A DNA stretch of 64,000 nt from Deinococcus apachensis DSM 19763 (GCF_000381345.1 NZ_KB906401.1:1-64000), one strand, 5' to 3'; counted from the first letter of the stretch, positions 1 through 14,303 are shown. The notes: a model not told the origin generated them from the letters alone. Program-made: numbers and translations.

Positions 1-1
1 T

Positions 2-1219
<1,218 letters not shown>

Positions 1220-1249
1220 GATCTGTCTCCTCCAAGCGGTGGGCACGCC

Positions 1250-1271
1250 AAAAAGCCCTTTGATCGGGCTT
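1250..1271 (-). terminator. Terminator-like hairpin in tuf leader
   Basis: On the minus strand AAGCCC and GGGCTT form a 6-bp stem with a 7-nt loop, followed directly by a short T run. It lies inside the tuf 5' leader, about 30 nt before the start codon and after the predicted promoter. It could act as an attenuator or only as a leader structure; the stem is short, so function is inferred. Confidence 0.4.
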
Positions 1272-1372
1272 GGGTGGGCGCTCCCACATTGGTTTGATTC
1301 CCGCCAGGGCGGTGTCCCGCCGTGCTGGCACGTTGCGCGGCCATCCGGGGACGGCCCTCGCACCGACTTGCT

Positions 1373-1401
1373 AAGATACTAAAAGATGGGCCGGGCCGCA
1401 A
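1373..1401 (-). promoter_or_regulatory. tuf promoter (-35/-10)
   Basis: Reading the minus strand, TTGCGG (1401-1396) and TATCTT (1378-1373) are separated by exactly 17 nt, a good housekeeping sigma-type promoter. Transcription would begin near 1366, giving tuf a long leader. The -35 box sits in the loop of an inverted repeat (1389-1395 with 1404-1410). Confidence 0.65.
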
Positions 1402-1410
1402 GACCCGGCC
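1381..1410 (-). terminator. Terminator of the membrane-protein gene, overlapping the tuf promoter
   Basis: On the minus strand GGCCGGG, an 8-nt loop and CCCGGCC are followed by CATCTTTT. This is a plausible intrinsic terminator 30 bp after the stop of the upstream membrane-protein gene. Its loop contains the -35 box of tuf, so the two signals share the same bases. Confidence 0.5.
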
Positions 1411-1440
1411 TCGCCGCGCGCCGAGACTCCCTCCAACCGC

Positions 1441-1869
1441 TCAACGCCGGGTATACGCCTGCACGTCCCGGTCGAAGGCGCCGACGAGCATGATCAGGCC
1501 CAGCACCGTTCCGATTGGAAACAGCAGCAGACTGAGGACCGCGATCACGATGCTGGACACCCAGCCCCAGCGGCGCCCCTCCAGCAATGCCCGCCGGGTG
1601 GAGTACAGCAGCAGGATGATGCCGCAAGTCAGAAAGAACGAGACCCACAACACCGTCATCAGCTGTTCCTGCGACAGCGCGGCCACCGGCTCTCCGGTCG
1701 CAGCATTGAGTTGCGCGAGGATAGCATTGAGGGTATCCCCCGAAAAGGGCAGCGTCAGCAGCGAGATGGCATTGTAGATCAGCCCGATCAGGAGGGGCAC
1801 GGTGAGGAAGGCGAGGCGTGGCGGCCTTGGCCCCGAGGGGGAGTTTGGCCGGAGGGAAGGCGATCTCAT
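1441..1869 (-). CDS. Small membrane protein, function unknown
   Basis: A 142-residue protein that I do not recognise as a named family. Three or four hydrophobic segments are visible: about 17-40 (LAFLTVPLLIGLIYNAISLL), 67-90 and a long stretch from 97 to 130 that could hold two helices. The C-terminus ends in basic residues. The start is the ATG of MRSPSLRP, because a -10 box TACTCT (1882-1877) lies 7 nt upstream, the leaderless arrangement used by many genes here; a longer in-frame start would run into the fusA terminator. It sits between fusA and tuf, which are adjacent in most bacterial str operons, so it looks like an insertion into that cluster. No role in translation is implied by its sequence. 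Confidence 0.7.
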   Translation of the reverse strand: MRSPSLRPNSPSGPRPPRLAFLTVPLLIGLIYNAISLLTLPFSGDTLNAILAQLNAATGEPVAALSQEQLMTVLWVSFFLTCGIILLLYSTRRALLEGRRWGWVSSIVIAVLSLLLFPIGTVLGLIMLVGAFDRDVQAYTRR

Positions 1870-1924
1870 GTCGGTCAGAGTAGCGTGCTCATCCCCACTG
1901 CCTACTACCAAGCCGAACACCAAA

Positions 1925-1950
1925 GGAAAAACCCGCCTGTGCGGCGGGCT
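1925..1950 (-). terminator. fusA terminator
   Basis: On the minus strand AGCCCGCC, a short GCACA loop and GGCGGGT are followed by TTTTCC. It is a clear intrinsic terminator about 20 bp after the fusA stop, and ends the rpsL-rpsG-fusA transcript before the membrane-protein gene. Confidence 0.8.
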
Positions 1951-1970
1951 CTTCCCTCAGCCTCTCGGGC

Positions 1971-4064
<2,094 letters not shown>

Positions 4065-4134
4065 AGGACTCCCTATTTTCCGCGAGTGGCGTGTCTCGCC
4101 ACCGTAAGGTCAACCCCTGGCTTTCAGCGAAACG

Positions 4135-4660
<526 letters not shown>

Positions 4661-4734
4661 GCTCTACTCCTTGAAACTCAGATAGCTCGGTTCATTGGCC
4701 TCACCTCTGGGGGAGGCGGCCTCTCTCCGCACGG

Positions 4735-4766
4735 GGCGGCGGGGGCCTGACCTCTCCCCCGCCGCC
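4735..4766 (-). other. Strong GC hairpin between rpsL and rpsG
   Basis: GGCGGCGGGGG (4735-4745) pairs perfectly with CCCCCGCCGCC (4756-4766) around a 10-nt loop. It begins about 10 bases after the rpsL stop and is not followed by a T run on the minus strand. It may stabilise or divide the str mRNA, or be a site for S7 feedback; neither is shown by sequence alone. Confidence 0.5.
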
Positions 4767-4775
4767 ACACGGGGA

Positions 4776-5180
<405 letters not shown>

Positions 5181-5374
5181 AGTCGATCACTCCTAATCTG
5201 GTCTGGTTTCGTGGAGGCCCGCCCACACGTGGGATAACCCAGGGAGCGGGATCGGGTTGGCGGTGAAGCCGAGGTGATCAACGCACGTCCGGCGGCTGTC
5301 AGCATCAGCGCGGGAGTGGCGTGCCGAAAAACCCCCTGGGGCAACCCTGGTCCCGGGCAGTTTTCAACCGCAGT

Positions 5375-5404
5375 AGCATAGCGCGCGGCGCCCGGGAAGC
5401 GCAA
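5375..5404 (-). promoter_or_regulatory. rpsL operon promoter
   Basis: On the minus strand TTGCGC (5404-5399) and TATGCT (5380-5375) are 18 nt apart. Transcription would start near 5368, leaving a leader of nearly 190 nt before rpsL. The 239 bp between rpsL and the next gene otherwise hold no coding sequence that I can support. Confidence 0.55.
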
Positions 5405-5419
5405 GGATGGGGATGAGGT

Positions 5420-5881
5420 TCAGGCCATGTCGTCCAGCGCCTCCGCCCCCCCGTCCTCCTGCACCCGGATTCGCGTTGTGCCGAGGGGAACGGGTAAGGT
5501 GAGCCCAACCAAGTACTCCCCCAGCCGCTCGGGCAGCTCCTCCAACCGCAGGGGCGTGCGCGGGGCCGCGACGAGGCGGTACACGCCCGGCTCGTCCGGC
5601 ACCTGGTCGTACACGTAGGCGCCCCGGCGCTGCGGCGGGGTGAGGTGTTCGTCAAAACCTCCGGCTAAAGCGTTCGCGTCTTCACGTTCAGGGCGGGTGT
5701 CGATCCAGACGTGCAGGGCTTCGAGGAGTTCCTCGGAGGCGAGGGCCGCCTCGGGGACGCTGGGATCACCCGCCGCCATGAACTGCGCGATATGGCCGTT
5801 CGCGTCGGTGGCGAACCAGTCGAACTCGACGTCCGTGATCTCCTCACGCGTGATGATGGTGTGGCCTTCGGTCATGCTCAT
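5420..5881 (-). CDS. Hypothetical protein coupled to pgm
   Basis: A 153-residue soluble, acidic protein that I do not recognise. It is rich in aromatic and acidic residues near the N-terminus ([18 protein letters not shown]) and ends with an acidic tail. There is no signal peptide or membrane segment. Its ATG overlaps the pgm stop codon by the tetranucleotide ATGA, so the two are translationally coupled; a second in-frame ATG two codons on is possible. Coupling suggests coexpression with phosphoglucomutase but gives no direct function. Confidence 0.75.
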   Translation of the reverse strand: MSMTEGHTIITREEITDVEFDWFATDANGHIAQFMAAGDPSVPEAALASEELLEALHVWIDTRPEREDANALAGGFDEHLTPPQRRGAYVYDQVPDEPGVYRLVAAPRTPLRLEELPERLGEYLVGLTLPVPLGTTRIRVQEDGGAEALDDMA

Positions 5882-7521
5882 GCCGCCCCTCCCGCCTTGA
5901 AGGCTGCCGCGACGACCTCACGGGCCTCTTCCATGACCTGCCGCAGATGATCCGCTCCCTTGAAGCTCTCCGCGTAGATCTTGTACACGTCCTCGGTGCC
6001 GCTGGGCCGGGCGGCGAACCAGGCGAAGTCCGTGGTGACCTTCAACCCGCCGATGGGCTCGCCATTGCCGGGCGCGCGGGTCAGCTTGGCGGTGATGGGA
6101 TCGCCCGCCAGCGTCGAGGCGGTGACCTGCTCGGGGCTGAGGTTGGCGAGCACCTTCTTCTGCTCGGCGTTGGCGGGGGCGTCCTGGCGGTCATAGGCGG
6201 TCGCGCCGTACTGCTCGGTGAGGGCAGCGAAACGTTGGCTGGGCGTCTGCCCCGTCCTGGCCGTGATCTCCGCTGCGAGCAAACCGGGGATGATTCCGTC
6301 CTTGTCGGTGCTCCACGCAACCCCATTCATCCTCAGGAAGCTCGCGCCCGCCGACTCCTCGCCGCCGAAGCCCAGGGAGCCGGTGAGCAGGCCCTCCACG
6401 AAATACTTGAAGCCCACGGGCACCTCCACCAGCCTCCGCCCGATGCCCGCTGCCACCCGGTCGATCAGGGCGCTGCTCACGAGCGTCTTGCCCACCCCCG
6501 CGTCCGCGTTCCAGCCGGGGCGGTTCTGGAAGAGGTAGTCAATCATGACGGCGAGGTAATGGTTGGGGTTCATCAGGCCGTCGGCGGTCACGATGCCGTG
6601 GCGGTCGGCGTCGGGGTCGTTGCCCACGGCCACGTCGTAATCGTCCTTGAGGGCCAGGAGGCTCGCCATTGCCCAGGGGCTGGAGCAGTCCATGCGGATC
6701 TTGCCGTCTCGGTCCACCGTCATGAAGGCGAAGCGGGGGTCGATGACGGAGTTCACGATGGTCAAGTTGAGGTCGTACTCCGCCTGAATGGCCTCCCACA
6801 CGGGCAGGCTGCTGCCACCCAGCGGATCGACGCCCAGGCGCACCCCACTCTGCCGGATCACGTCCAGGTCCACGACCTCCCCCAGTTCGGACACGTAGGG
6901 CGCGATGAAGTCGAAGGGGTCGAGCGTCGCCATCGCGTCGTTCAGGCTGACGCGCTTCACCTCGCTTAGCCCACCCTCCAGAATCGCGTTTGCCCGGTTC
7001 TGCACGGCCTTCGTCACATCGGTGTCGGCGGGGCCGCCGCTGGGTGGGTTGTACTTGAAGCCGCCGTCCTGCGGGGGATTGTGGCTAGGGGTAATCACGA
7101 TGCCGTCCGCCGTGCCGCCCTGCCCCGCCCGATTGTGGTTGAGGATCGCGTGGCTGACCAGGGGCGTGGGCGTGAAGAAGCCCGGCTGGGCGCACACCCG
7201 CACCCCGTTCGCCACGAGGACCTCTAGCGCCGACATCCACGCGGGCTCGCTCAGCGCATGGGTGTCCAGCCCCATGTACAGCGGCCCGGTGATCCCCGCC
7301 GCTGCCCGGTGCTCGGCAACCGCCTGCGAGACGGCAAGGATATGCGCCTCGTTGAAGGTGCCATTGAGGCTGGTGCCCCGGTGCCCGCTCGTGCCGAAGG
7401 CCACTCGCTGCGCCGCGTTCCCGGGATCGGGCCGCGTCTCGTAGTAGTGGGCGACCAGGCGGGGGATGTTCGTCAGGAGGCTCTGCGGGGCGATCTTGCC
7501 TGCGAGGTCGCTGAGGGTCAT
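5878..7521 (-). CDS. pgm: Phosphoglucomutase
   Basis: Interconverts glucose 1-phosphate and glucose 6-phosphate for glycogen, trehalose and cell-wall sugar synthesis; cytosolic, 547 residues. The phosphoserine loop TPSHNP is at 144-149, the magnesium loop DPDADRHG and the sugar-binding GEESAG follow, and the C-terminal phosphate-binding RPSGTED is present. This is the alpha-D-glucose-specific Pgm type of about 545 residues. A TAAACT -10 box (7533-7528) lies six bases before the ATG, so the mRNA is probably leaderless. A hypothetical gene overlaps its stop by four bases. Confidence 0.95.
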   Translation of the reverse strand: MTLSDLAGKIAPQSLLTNIPRLVAHYYETRPDPGNAAQRVAFGTSGHRGTSLNGTFNEAHILAVSQAVAEHRAAAGITGPLYMGLDTHALSEPAWMSALEVLVANGVRVCAQPGFFTPTPLVSHAILNHNRAGQGGTADGIVITPSHNPPQDGGFKYNPPSGGPADTDVTKAVQNRANAILEGGLSEVKRVSLNDAMATLDPFDFIAPYVSELGEVVDLDVIRQSGVRLGVDPLGGSSLPVWEAIQAEYDLNLTIVNSVIDPRFAFMTVDRDGKIRMDCSSPWAMASLLALKDDYDVAVGNDPDADRHGIVTADGLMNPNHYLAVMIDYLFQNRPGWNADAGVGKTLVSSALIDRVAAGIGRRLVEVPVGFKYFVEGLLTGSLGFGGEESAGASFLRMNGVAWSTDKDGIIPGLLAAEITARTGQTPSQRFAALTEQYGATAYDRQDAPANAEQKKVLANLSPEQVTASTLAGDPITAKLTRAPGNGEPIGGLKVTTDFAWFAARPSGTEDVYKIYAESFKGADHLRQVMEEAREVVAAAFKAGGAA

Positions 7522-7624
7522 GCGGGCAGTTTAAGCAGAGCGGCGCGGGAGCAGGGTTAATGGGGCGCAGACAGAGTGAGACTGGACGCGGCCTGTACCT
7601 CCCCTCCCCTGCTACCCTGCCGCC

Positions 7625-7735
7625 ATGCGGGAATTCCTGAACGACTGGTGGCGGCTACTCAAGCTGATCGTCGGCTCGCTGGCGATCCCGGTGCTGCTGT
7701 GGCTGCTGCTGGTATGGGTAGGCGTGTTGCGTTGA
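7625..7735 (+). CDS. 36-residue single-helix membrane peptide
   Basis: A very short gene with a charged N-terminus ([13 protein letters not shown]) and one hydrophobic helix rich in leucine, valine and tryptophan. A TACCCT -10 box (7613-7618) stands six bases before the ATG, the same leaderless arrangement as larger genes nearby, which is the main reason to believe it is real. Its end overlaps the start of the next, broken, small gene. No family recognised. Confidence 0.5.
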   Translation: MREFLNDWWRLLKLIVGSLAIPVLLWLLLVWVGVLR

Positions 7736-7898
7736 ACCCTGGGGCCGCCCCCTTCGATCTGACGGGGGTGCCAGAGACGGGGGGCAGAGCGAGTTGGCCC
7801 GCTGGATAGATACCCACCTGCGGCAGCCGGGAGGCAACGTGGCCCTGGCAGATGGCCTGCACCTGGCGCCCCGGTTCTGGGAGGGACCATGCCCCTGA
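7713..7898 (+). pseudogene. Small gene with one-base frameshift in a G run
   Basis: Reading from ATG 7713 gives [20 protein letters not shown] and stops at 7809. Adding one G to the six-G run at 7779-7784 joins this to a second frame containing SELARWIDTHLRQPGGN and ending at 7898, giving about 61 residues. The end then overlaps the ATG of the following gene, as in a coupled operon. Either a frameshift mutation or a homopolymer sequencing error is possible. Function unknown. Confidence 0.4.
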
Positions 7899-8146
7899 GT
7901 GAATTGTAGAGGTGCTGTGGCCCGGAGCCGGACATGGAGTACCGGGTGTCGGCCGAAGAGTGGATGGCGCATGGGGCGGAACTCGCCTCTCACCTTAGGG
8001 CCGGAGGGCGCTTCGCCCCGCTCATCGTTCGGCGGGGTGAGGGAAGGCTGGTCGTGAGTGACGGCAACCACCGACTCGCGGCTCTGCACACCCTCGGCCT
8101 GCCCGCCGCCTGGGTCCTGATCTGGTCCGACCTGCCTTCCCCTTGA
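7889..8146 (+). pseudogene. ParB-like domain protein, interrupted by amber codon
   Basis: The stretch VRRGEGRLVVSDGNHRLAAL resembles the nucleotide-binding core of ParB-like proteins (a DGNHRL/AL motif), which act in DNA partition or as small regulators. The intact part runs from ATG 7934 for 70 residues. An in-frame ATG at 7889 with a GGGAGG ribosome site gives MPLSEL and then a TAG at 7907, after which the frame continues without interruption into the 70-residue part. So either the gene is broken by a nonsense mutation or it starts at 7934, where no ribosome site is visible. It is much shorter than true ParB. Confidence 0.5.
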
Positions 8147-8215
8147 TCCCAGCCGGGTGACACCCTGGAACCGCTCCCAGCCGCCTTTTTCCGAATGACA
8201 TGGTACGGTCCAACC

Positions 8216-9226
<1,011 letters not shown>

Positions 9227-10388
9227 GGACTGGGAGGTTCCCCGGACGGAACCGGGAACGTCAGCGTAAATTCCGCCCCTCCCTCCGGATGATTCCGGGC
9301 GGCAAGCCGTCCTCCTTGAGCTTCAACGAGGGCGCGGGCAATTGCCAGACCCAGCCCGCTGCTCGCCCTTCCCTGCGGGTCACGGGTGCGGCTGGCGTCT
9401 GCCCGGTAGAAGCGCTCGAAGGCGCGGGCGAGGTCGTCGGGGCGAAAGCCGGGGCCATCATCCCGGATGCTGAGGTGGGTGCCTTCCCCATCCGCCCAGG
9501 CTGACAACTTGACCGGGCCAGGCGCCGCGTAGCGCAGGGCGTTGTCCAAAATATTCCCGAGGGCCTGCCTCAAACGGTCGGAGTCGACGTGCAGGGGAAG
9601 CGGAGAGGAGGCGTGAACGGTGAGCGTTACCCCCGCCTCCACCGCCCGGACGGAATAGGCCTCGGCGAGCCCCCGCAGCGCTTCCTCCGCGTCGAGGAGT
9701 CTGGGCTCTAAACTCAGCGCCCCGCTCTCCGCCAGCGACAGCGTCCGCAGGTCGGTCACCAGGCGCGCGAGGAGCAACACCTCGCCGTGCAGCCGGGCGA
9801 GGGCGGCCCCGTCCAGCGGTTGCACGCCGTCCTGCATGGCCTCGATCTCCGAGCGCAGGACCGCCAGGGGCGTCCGCAGGTCGTGGGCGATATCCGCGAC
9901 CAGGCCGCGGCGCCACGCCTCCTGCCGGGCGAGGCTGAGGGTGAGGTCGTTGAAGGTGGCGGTGAGGTCGCGCAGTTCGTCCTGGCGGGGGGGAATGGGC
10001 AGTTGCACGCTGCGGTCCCCCGCCCGCAGCCGTTCGGCCCCGTCGGCGAGGCGCGCGAGGGGGCGGGTGAGCTGCCGGGTGACGAGCCCTGCGACGAAGA
10101 TGGCGAGGAGCGCACTCAGGAAGGCGGCCTGCACGGCGCTGCGGATGATTGAGCGCCCCGCCCCGCTCGCCACCTGCTGCCAGGTCGCCGCGTCCCAGGC
10201 GGTGTCCGCCCCCACCCCGGGGCCAAACTGCGCGAGGACGCGAAAGGTCGCCCCCACTGTCAGGACAGTCGTGAGCACCACCGCCAGGATGGCCACCAAC
10301 GCGAACATCCGGGTCAGACGGGCGCGCAGGCCGCGGCGGCGATGATGAGCCCGCCGGGCCGCCCGCCCCTGGCGCCACCGTTCCCGCA

Positions 10389-11060
10389 TCAGGAAACCTT
10401 CAGGCGGTAGCCCACACCGCGCACCGTGTCGAGCAGCGCGTCGTGCAGGCCGAACTTGCGCCGCAGGTTCTTGACGTGGGCGTCCACCGTGCGCTCGTCC
10501 GTGCCGCGCTCCAGGCTGCCCAGCGCGGCGAGCAGTTCGGCCCGCGTCCGCACCACTCCCGGCTCGCGGGCCAGCAGGGCGAGGAGGCGAACCTCGGCCA
10601 CGGTGAGGTCCAGCGGCTCGCCCGCCAGATATGCCTCGTAGCTCGCCGTGTCCACCGTGAGCGGTCCCGCGTGCCGCACGGTGGGCAGGCCGACTCCCCC
10701 GCCCGCCCGGCGCAGCACCGCCTTCACGCGCGCCACCACCTCGCGGGGGCTGTAGGGCTTGACCACGTAGTCGTCGGCGCCGATGCCCAGGCCCACCAGC
10801 CGGTCCACCTCCTCGTCCCGGGCGGTGAGCATGATGATGGGGAGGTCGGATTCGGCCCGGACGCGGCGGGCAATCTCCAGACCGTCCAGCCCGGGCAGCA
10901 TCAGGTCGAGCAGCATCAGCGCGGGGCGGGCGGCGCGCCACAGCTCCAGGGCACGGGGTCCGGTGGCTGCCCGCTCGGTGTGAAAGCCCTCGCGGCGGAG
11001 GTAACCCTCCAGAATCTCGGCGAGCCGCGCCTCGTCCTCGACGATCAGGATGGTGGTCAT
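10389..11060 (-). CDS. OmpR-family response regulator
   Basis: DNA-binding partner of the adjacent histidine kinase, 223 residues. The receiver domain has the acidic pocket near E8/D9, phospho-acceptor D52 (LLDLMLPG) and K101 (VVKPYSPRE). The C-terminal winged helix includes TVAEVRLLALL and DERTVDAHVKNLRRKF, ending GVGYRLKV. The ATG lacks a clear ribosome site and has no TAnnnT box at leaderless distance. It is followed directly by the kinase. Targets cannot be told from this window. Confidence 0.93.
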   Translation of the reverse strand: MTTILIVEDEARLAEILEGYLRREGFHTERAATGPRALELWRAARPALMLLDLMLPGLDGLEIARRVRAESDLPIIMLTARDEEVDRLVGLGIGADDYVVKPYSPREVVARVKAVLRRAGGGVGLPTVRHAGPLTVDTASYEAYLAGEPLDLTVAEVRLLALLAREPGVVRTRAELLAALGSLERGTDERTVDAHVKNLRRKFGLHDALLDTVRGVGYRLKVS

Positions 11061-11091
11061 GGGCTGCTGCCATTCTCGCCGGTTCGGGGCC

Positions 11092-11119
11092 GCCTGCCAC
11101 CCGGATGGGGAAGGCAGGC
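11092..11119. other. Intergenic inverted repeat
   Basis: GCCTGCC (11092-11098) pairs with GGCAGGC (11113-11119) between the SHOCT gene and the response-regulator gene. No T run follows on either strand. It may be a weak terminator of the SHOCT gene or a regulator-binding dyad. Confidence 0.3.
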
Positions 11120-11134
11120 AGCCCGGAAAGAGCC

Positions 11135-11584
11135 TCAGAGCTTGAGCGTCCCCTCGTCGCCCCCGGCCGGAGGACGCGGCGCTCCGCCCTCCTCGCCGCT
11201 CAGGGTGCGCCGCAGGGTCTCGTACTCGTCGGCGTTGATCTCGCCTTTCGCGTACCGCTCTCGGGCGATGTCGAGCGCGTGGTCATTCAGGAAGCGCGCC
11301 CGCCCACGCCGGAAGGTGTCGCGCACATCGTCGCCCAGGTTGCCGCCCGCCGGACCTCCTGGGCCGCCTGCTCCGGTCCACCGACGCCAGGCGCCGCGCC
11401 GACGCAGGAACACCACGGCCCCGATGATCAGCAGGACGAGGAAGAAGCCGGGGAAGCCCCCCTCGTGGCGGTAGCCGGGACCGTAGCCGTACGGCGCCGC
11501 GTACGTCACGCCCGGCGTGGGCACGTATTGCTGCGGCACCATCTGAACTGCACCCGGGGTCGCGTTATTGATGATCACATCCAT
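11135..11584 (-). CDS. SHOCT-domain membrane protein
   Basis: A 149-residue protein with a proline/tyrosine-rich N-terminus, one transmembrane helix near 46-60 (FFLVLLIIGAVVFL), a glycine-rich linker and a C-terminal SHOCT-like motif (ARERYAKGEINADEYETLRR). SHOCT is a short helix-turn module found at the ends of many bacterial membrane proteins, thought to aid oligomerisation. AAAGGAG lies 12 bases before the ATG. It is upstream of and codirectional with the two-component pair, so it may be its input or target; that is inference. Confidence 0.8.
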   Translation of the reverse strand: MDVIINNATPGAVQMVPQQYVPTPGVTYAAPYGYGPGYRHEGGFPGFFLVLLIIGAVVFLRRRGAWRRWTGAGGPGGPAGGNLGDDVRDTFRRGRARFLNDHALDIARERYAKGEINADEYETLRRTLSGEEGGAPRPPAGGDEGTLKL

Positions 11585-11723
11585 ACCAATGCAGAGCTCC
11601 TTTCGGGGCGGGGAACAGGATTTCCCCTGCCTGCGCGCAAAGTAAGCCGGGGGCCGTGAAGGGCGCGGGGAGGCTCTGTGAATCGGGTGTGAACGGCACG
11701 GGGTCTCTTAAAACCGCTTAATG

Positions 11724-11752
11724 TTGAATAAATTGGTGGGGAGGCGTACCCT
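11724..11752 (+). promoter_or_regulatory. wrbA promoter, leaderless
   Basis: TTGAAT (11724-11729), a 17-nt spacer and TACCCT (11747-11752) lie just ahead of wrbA; the -10 box ends six bases before the ATG, so the transcript should begin at or next to the start codon. Among the window's leaderless genes, this is the one with the clearest -35 box. Confidence 0.6.
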
Positions 11753-11758
11753 TGGCCC

Positions 11759-12367
11759 ATGACGAGTCCTGCCCCGGTTCGGATGACCATCGTGTACTAC
11801 TCGACCTACGGCACGAACCACCAGATGGCCGAGGTCGCCGCTGAAGCCGCGCGGGAGGCCGGGGCGGAGGTCCGGCTGGTGAAGGCCCGCGAGACGGCGC
11901 CCCAGGAGGTCGTCAACAGCCAGGACGCCTGGAAAGCCCAGCAGGAGCGCACCGCGCACGTCCCAGAGGCCACCCTGTCCGATCTGGAGAACGTGGACGC
12001 CATCATGTTCAGCAGCCCCACCCGCTTCGGCGGAGCGGCCAGCCAGATTCGCGCCTATATCGACACGCTGGGTCCCCTCTGGGGCACCGGGGCGCTTGCA
12101 GACAAGACCTTCAGCGCCATGACGAGCGCCCAAAACGCCCACGGCGGGCAGGAGACGACCCTCCAGACGCTGTACATCACCGCAATGCACTGGGGCGCGA
12201 TCCTGGTGCCGCCCGGCTACACCGACCCGGCGATCTTCGCCTCGGGCGGCAACCCCTACGGCGCCAGCATCACCGCGAACGGGCAGCCCCTGAGCGAGGA
12301 GGACAAGGCCACCATCCGTCATCAGGCCCGCCGCCAGGTCGAGATCACCCGCCAGCTCAAGGGCTGA
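11759..12367 (+). CDS. wrbA: NAD(P)H:quinone oxidoreductase WrbA
   Basis: Flavodoxin-like FMN enzyme that reduces quinones by two electrons, limiting redox cycling and oxidative stress; cytosolic tetramer in characterised homologues. At 202 residues it has the family length. The FMN phosphate loop [12 protein letters not shown] is near residue 13, followed by [13 protein letters not shown] and the [13 protein letters not shown] loop. The ATG follows a full -35/-10 promoter at leaderless distance. An intrinsic terminator follows the stop. Confidence 0.95.
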   Translation: MTSPAPVRMTIVYYSTYGTNHQMAEVAAEAAREAGAEVRLVKARETAPQEVVNSQDAWKAQQERTAHVPEATLSDLENVDAIMFSSPTRFGGAASQIRAYIDTLGPLWGTGALADKTFSAMTSAQNAHGGQETTLQTLYITAMHWGAILVPPGYTDPAIFASGGNPYGASITANGQPLSEEDKATIRHQARRQVEITRQLKG

Positions 12368-12380
12368 AGTTGGATTTCAG

Positions 12381-12409
12381 CGCGCTCCGGGGCAACCTGG
12401 GGCGCGTTT
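12381..12409 (+). terminator. wrbA terminator
   Basis: CGCGCTCC (12381-12388) pairs with GGGGCGCG (12399-12406), with one G-T pair and a 10-nt loop, followed by TTTGT. It sits in the 50 bp between the convergent wrbA and the DUF3298-like gene. Confidence 0.6.
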
Positions 12410-12417
12410 GTATGGCC

Positions 12418-13494
12418 TCAGCGCGGGTAAAGGTCGCGGAAGTACACGCCCCTTGGGTCGGCCCAACCCCGCAGGGAGGCATACGGCAGGACGATCGTCT
12501 CAGCGCAGGCGAAGGCCACGTGGGGTAACCCTGTGGGTGTGACGGCCAGTCCCGCCGGGGTGAGGTTCGCCGTGAACGTCGGGTCGCGGTCCGTCAGGGC
12601 CTCGCGGCAGTCCGCCCCCACCTTCACCCCGGCGAGGTACAGGCTGTTCAAACGAGGCGCCGTTACGCCCGGCCAGATCACCGTGATGGGCACTTCCCGC
12701 CCACTGATGCGGTCCAGAATCAGCCCTACGTCGAAAGCATCGGGATGGGCGCCGCCGCAGTAGTACCCGGCATTCTCGGCCACGCTGAGGAGCCGGGGAC
12801 CGCGAAAGGTGACCTGGGCCGTCAGCGTGTACCCGTCGCCTCCGGCGGGGGCGTCACCGAGCTGGGAGCGGCAGTCGAGCGCGTTCGCGGCGTGGAGGAG
12901 TTGGCGGTCTTGCAGTGCGGCGTTCAGGGCCGCACTGCCGCCGGGGATGCGCGGGTAGGTCAATCCGGTCAGGGGTTCCCGGACGCTCGTCCTGTCCGGT
13001 GCTGGGACCCAGGGACGATTCAGTTTCAGAAAGGCGAGCGGGGCCGAGGTTCGGAGCCCCCGCAGGCCCGGCGAGTCGGGGAGGTTCAGGGGCAGGCGCG
13101 TCACATCGAGCGGCGCGAGGGTGACGGGCAGAGGTTGTCCGCCGTCGGGGCGGCGCCACTGACCTTTCAATCCCGCTCCGACCCGGCTCAGGGTCAGGCA
13201 ACCCGTCACTTTCAGGCCCGCCCCCGGTCCCGACCAGACCTCCTCCTGCGCCACCAGCGTCTCACCCCGCCGCCCGAGCGTGAGGGGAAGATCCACCCCC
13301 CGGCGTTCGTAGAAATACGCCCCGGTGAGGTCCGTGCCTTCCCGCCCAATGGCGAGGTTGACGGCCTGGGTGCCCACCGTTCCCCGGTACACCCCCGGCT
13401 TCATCCAGGCGGGCGGGCCTTCGCTGCCCCCACACCTCACTGCGGACGCCGAAGTTCCCAGCGCCAACGCCGCCACCGCTGCTGCCACGCGCAT
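12418..13494 (-). CDS. Secreted DUF3298-like protein
   Basis: A 358-residue exported protein. The N-terminus MRVAAAVAALALGTSASA is a typical signal peptide. The C-terminal half contains YYCGGAHPDAFD, matching the Y-GGAHP motif of DUF3298 (found in RsiV-type anti-sigma and lipoprotein families), but there is no membrane helix after the signal peptide. The start is the ATG of MRVAAA, because a TACGCT -10 box (13506-13501) lies six bases upstream; an in-frame GTG-type start five codons earlier would lie inside that promoter. The phosphoesterase gene upstream ends 22 bp before it. Confidence 0.8.
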   Translation of the reverse strand: MRVAAAVAALALGTSASAVRCGGSEGPPAWMKPGVYRGTVGTQAVNLAIGREGTDLTGAYFYERRGVDLPLTLGRRGETLVAQEEVWSGPGAGLKVTGCLTLSRVGAGLKGQWRRPDGGQPLPVTLAPLDVTRLPLNLPDSPGLRGLRTSAPLAFLKLNRPWVPAPDRTSVREPLTGLTYPRIPGGSAALNAALQDRQLLHAANALDCRSQLGDAPAGGDGYTLTAQVTFRGPRLLSVAENAGYYCGGAHPDAFDVGLILDRISGREVPITVIWPGVTAPRLNSLYLAGVKVGADCREALTDRDPTFTANLTPAGLAVTPTGLPHVAFACAETIVLPYASLRGWADPRGVYFRDLYPR

Positions 13495-13516
13495 GGGGGC
13501 AGCGTACACCCTGGCC

Positions 13517-14266
13517 TTATCCCCCCCGGCGCTCGAAGGTGCCGGAGCGCAATAATTCCCCCTCGCCCAGACCGAAGGGGGTGTGCGCCTCCGACCACTG
13601 CACCGCCGCCTCGATGTCGTACGGCACGCTGCGAAACTCGACCGACCAGCCGCCCCGCCCCCGGGTGAGCAGGGTCCAGCGGGCGCGGGGGTCGCCGTCC
13701 ACCTGATCGCTCACGGCGCCCGCGTTCACGACGAGGGTGTCGCCCACCCGGGTCCCGCCGGGGCGATGGGTGTGGCCGCACAGCACCACCTCGGCCTCCA
13801 GCGGCTCGACCAGTGCGCAGAGTTCCCTGGGGTCCCGGGCGCGGTAGAAGCCCTTCCCCTCCCCCTCCGGCTGCCAGACCCACAACAGGCTGTCCCAGGC
13901 ACTCTCCGGCGTGCCGTGGCAGGCAAAGAGCGCCCCGTCCAGCGCTCGGGCGGTCAGGGGCAGTGCGGCGAGACGAGCCAGCAGCTCCGGGTCCACGTGC
14001 GACTCCAGCCAAGCGCCGTACTCGTGGCTAAGGGGGGAACGGCGGCCACCCGGCCAGAGCTTCTCCTCGTTGTTGCCGCGGACCTCCAGCGCGCCTGCCC
14101 GCGCCAGCTCCAGTTGGAGCGCCGCGGCCCGCGCGGGATCGGCTGAACCCTCGACCTGATCGCCCAGGTTCACCGTCACATCGGGGTCGGCCTGACGAAC
14201 CTCGCGCAGCACCGCCTCCAGCGCGAAGGCGTTGCCGTGCACGTCGCTGATCACCGCCACCCTCAC
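13517..14266 (-). CDS. Calcineurin-like metallophosphoesterase
   Basis: A 249-residue phosphoesterase of the YfcE/MJ0936-type dimetal family. Motifs in order are [26 protein letters not shown] (usually GNHE; here the histidine is asparagine), ACHGTPES and CGHTHRPG. Substrate is unknown; relatives act on cyclic nucleotides, phosphoprotein or nucleotides. I chose the GTG at 14266 because TAGCCT (14278-14273) lies exactly six bases upstream; the GTG two codons earlier abuts the -10 box. It is divergent from dcd with only 37 bp between start codons. Confidence 0.88.
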   Translation of the reverse strand: MRVAVISDVHGNAFALEAVLREVRQADPDVTVNLGDQVEGSADPARAAALQLELARAGALEVRGNNEEKLWPGGRRSPLSHEYGAWLESHVDPELLARLAALPLTARALDGALFACHGTPESAWDSLLWVWQPEGEGKGFYRARDPRELCALVEPLEAEVVLCGHTHRPGGTRVGDTLVVNAGAVSDQVDGDPRARWTLLTRGRGGWSVEFRSVPYDIEAAVQWSEAHTPFGLGEGELLRSGTFERRGG

Positions 14267-14272
14267 GGGCAC

Positions 14273-14296
14273 AGGCTACCCCACGCCCGCTAGCAT
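14273..14296. promoter_or_regulatory. Back-to-back leaderless promoters (phosphoesterase / dcd)
   Basis: The -10 box TAGCCT on the minus strand (14278-14273) and TAGCAT on the plus strand (14291-14296) are 12 bp apart and point away from each other. Each lies 6-7 bases before its start codon. The -35 regions must therefore fall across and beyond the other gene's -10 box, so the two promoters probably compete for polymerase. Confidence 0.55.
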
Positions 14297-14303
14297 GCGG
14301 CCC

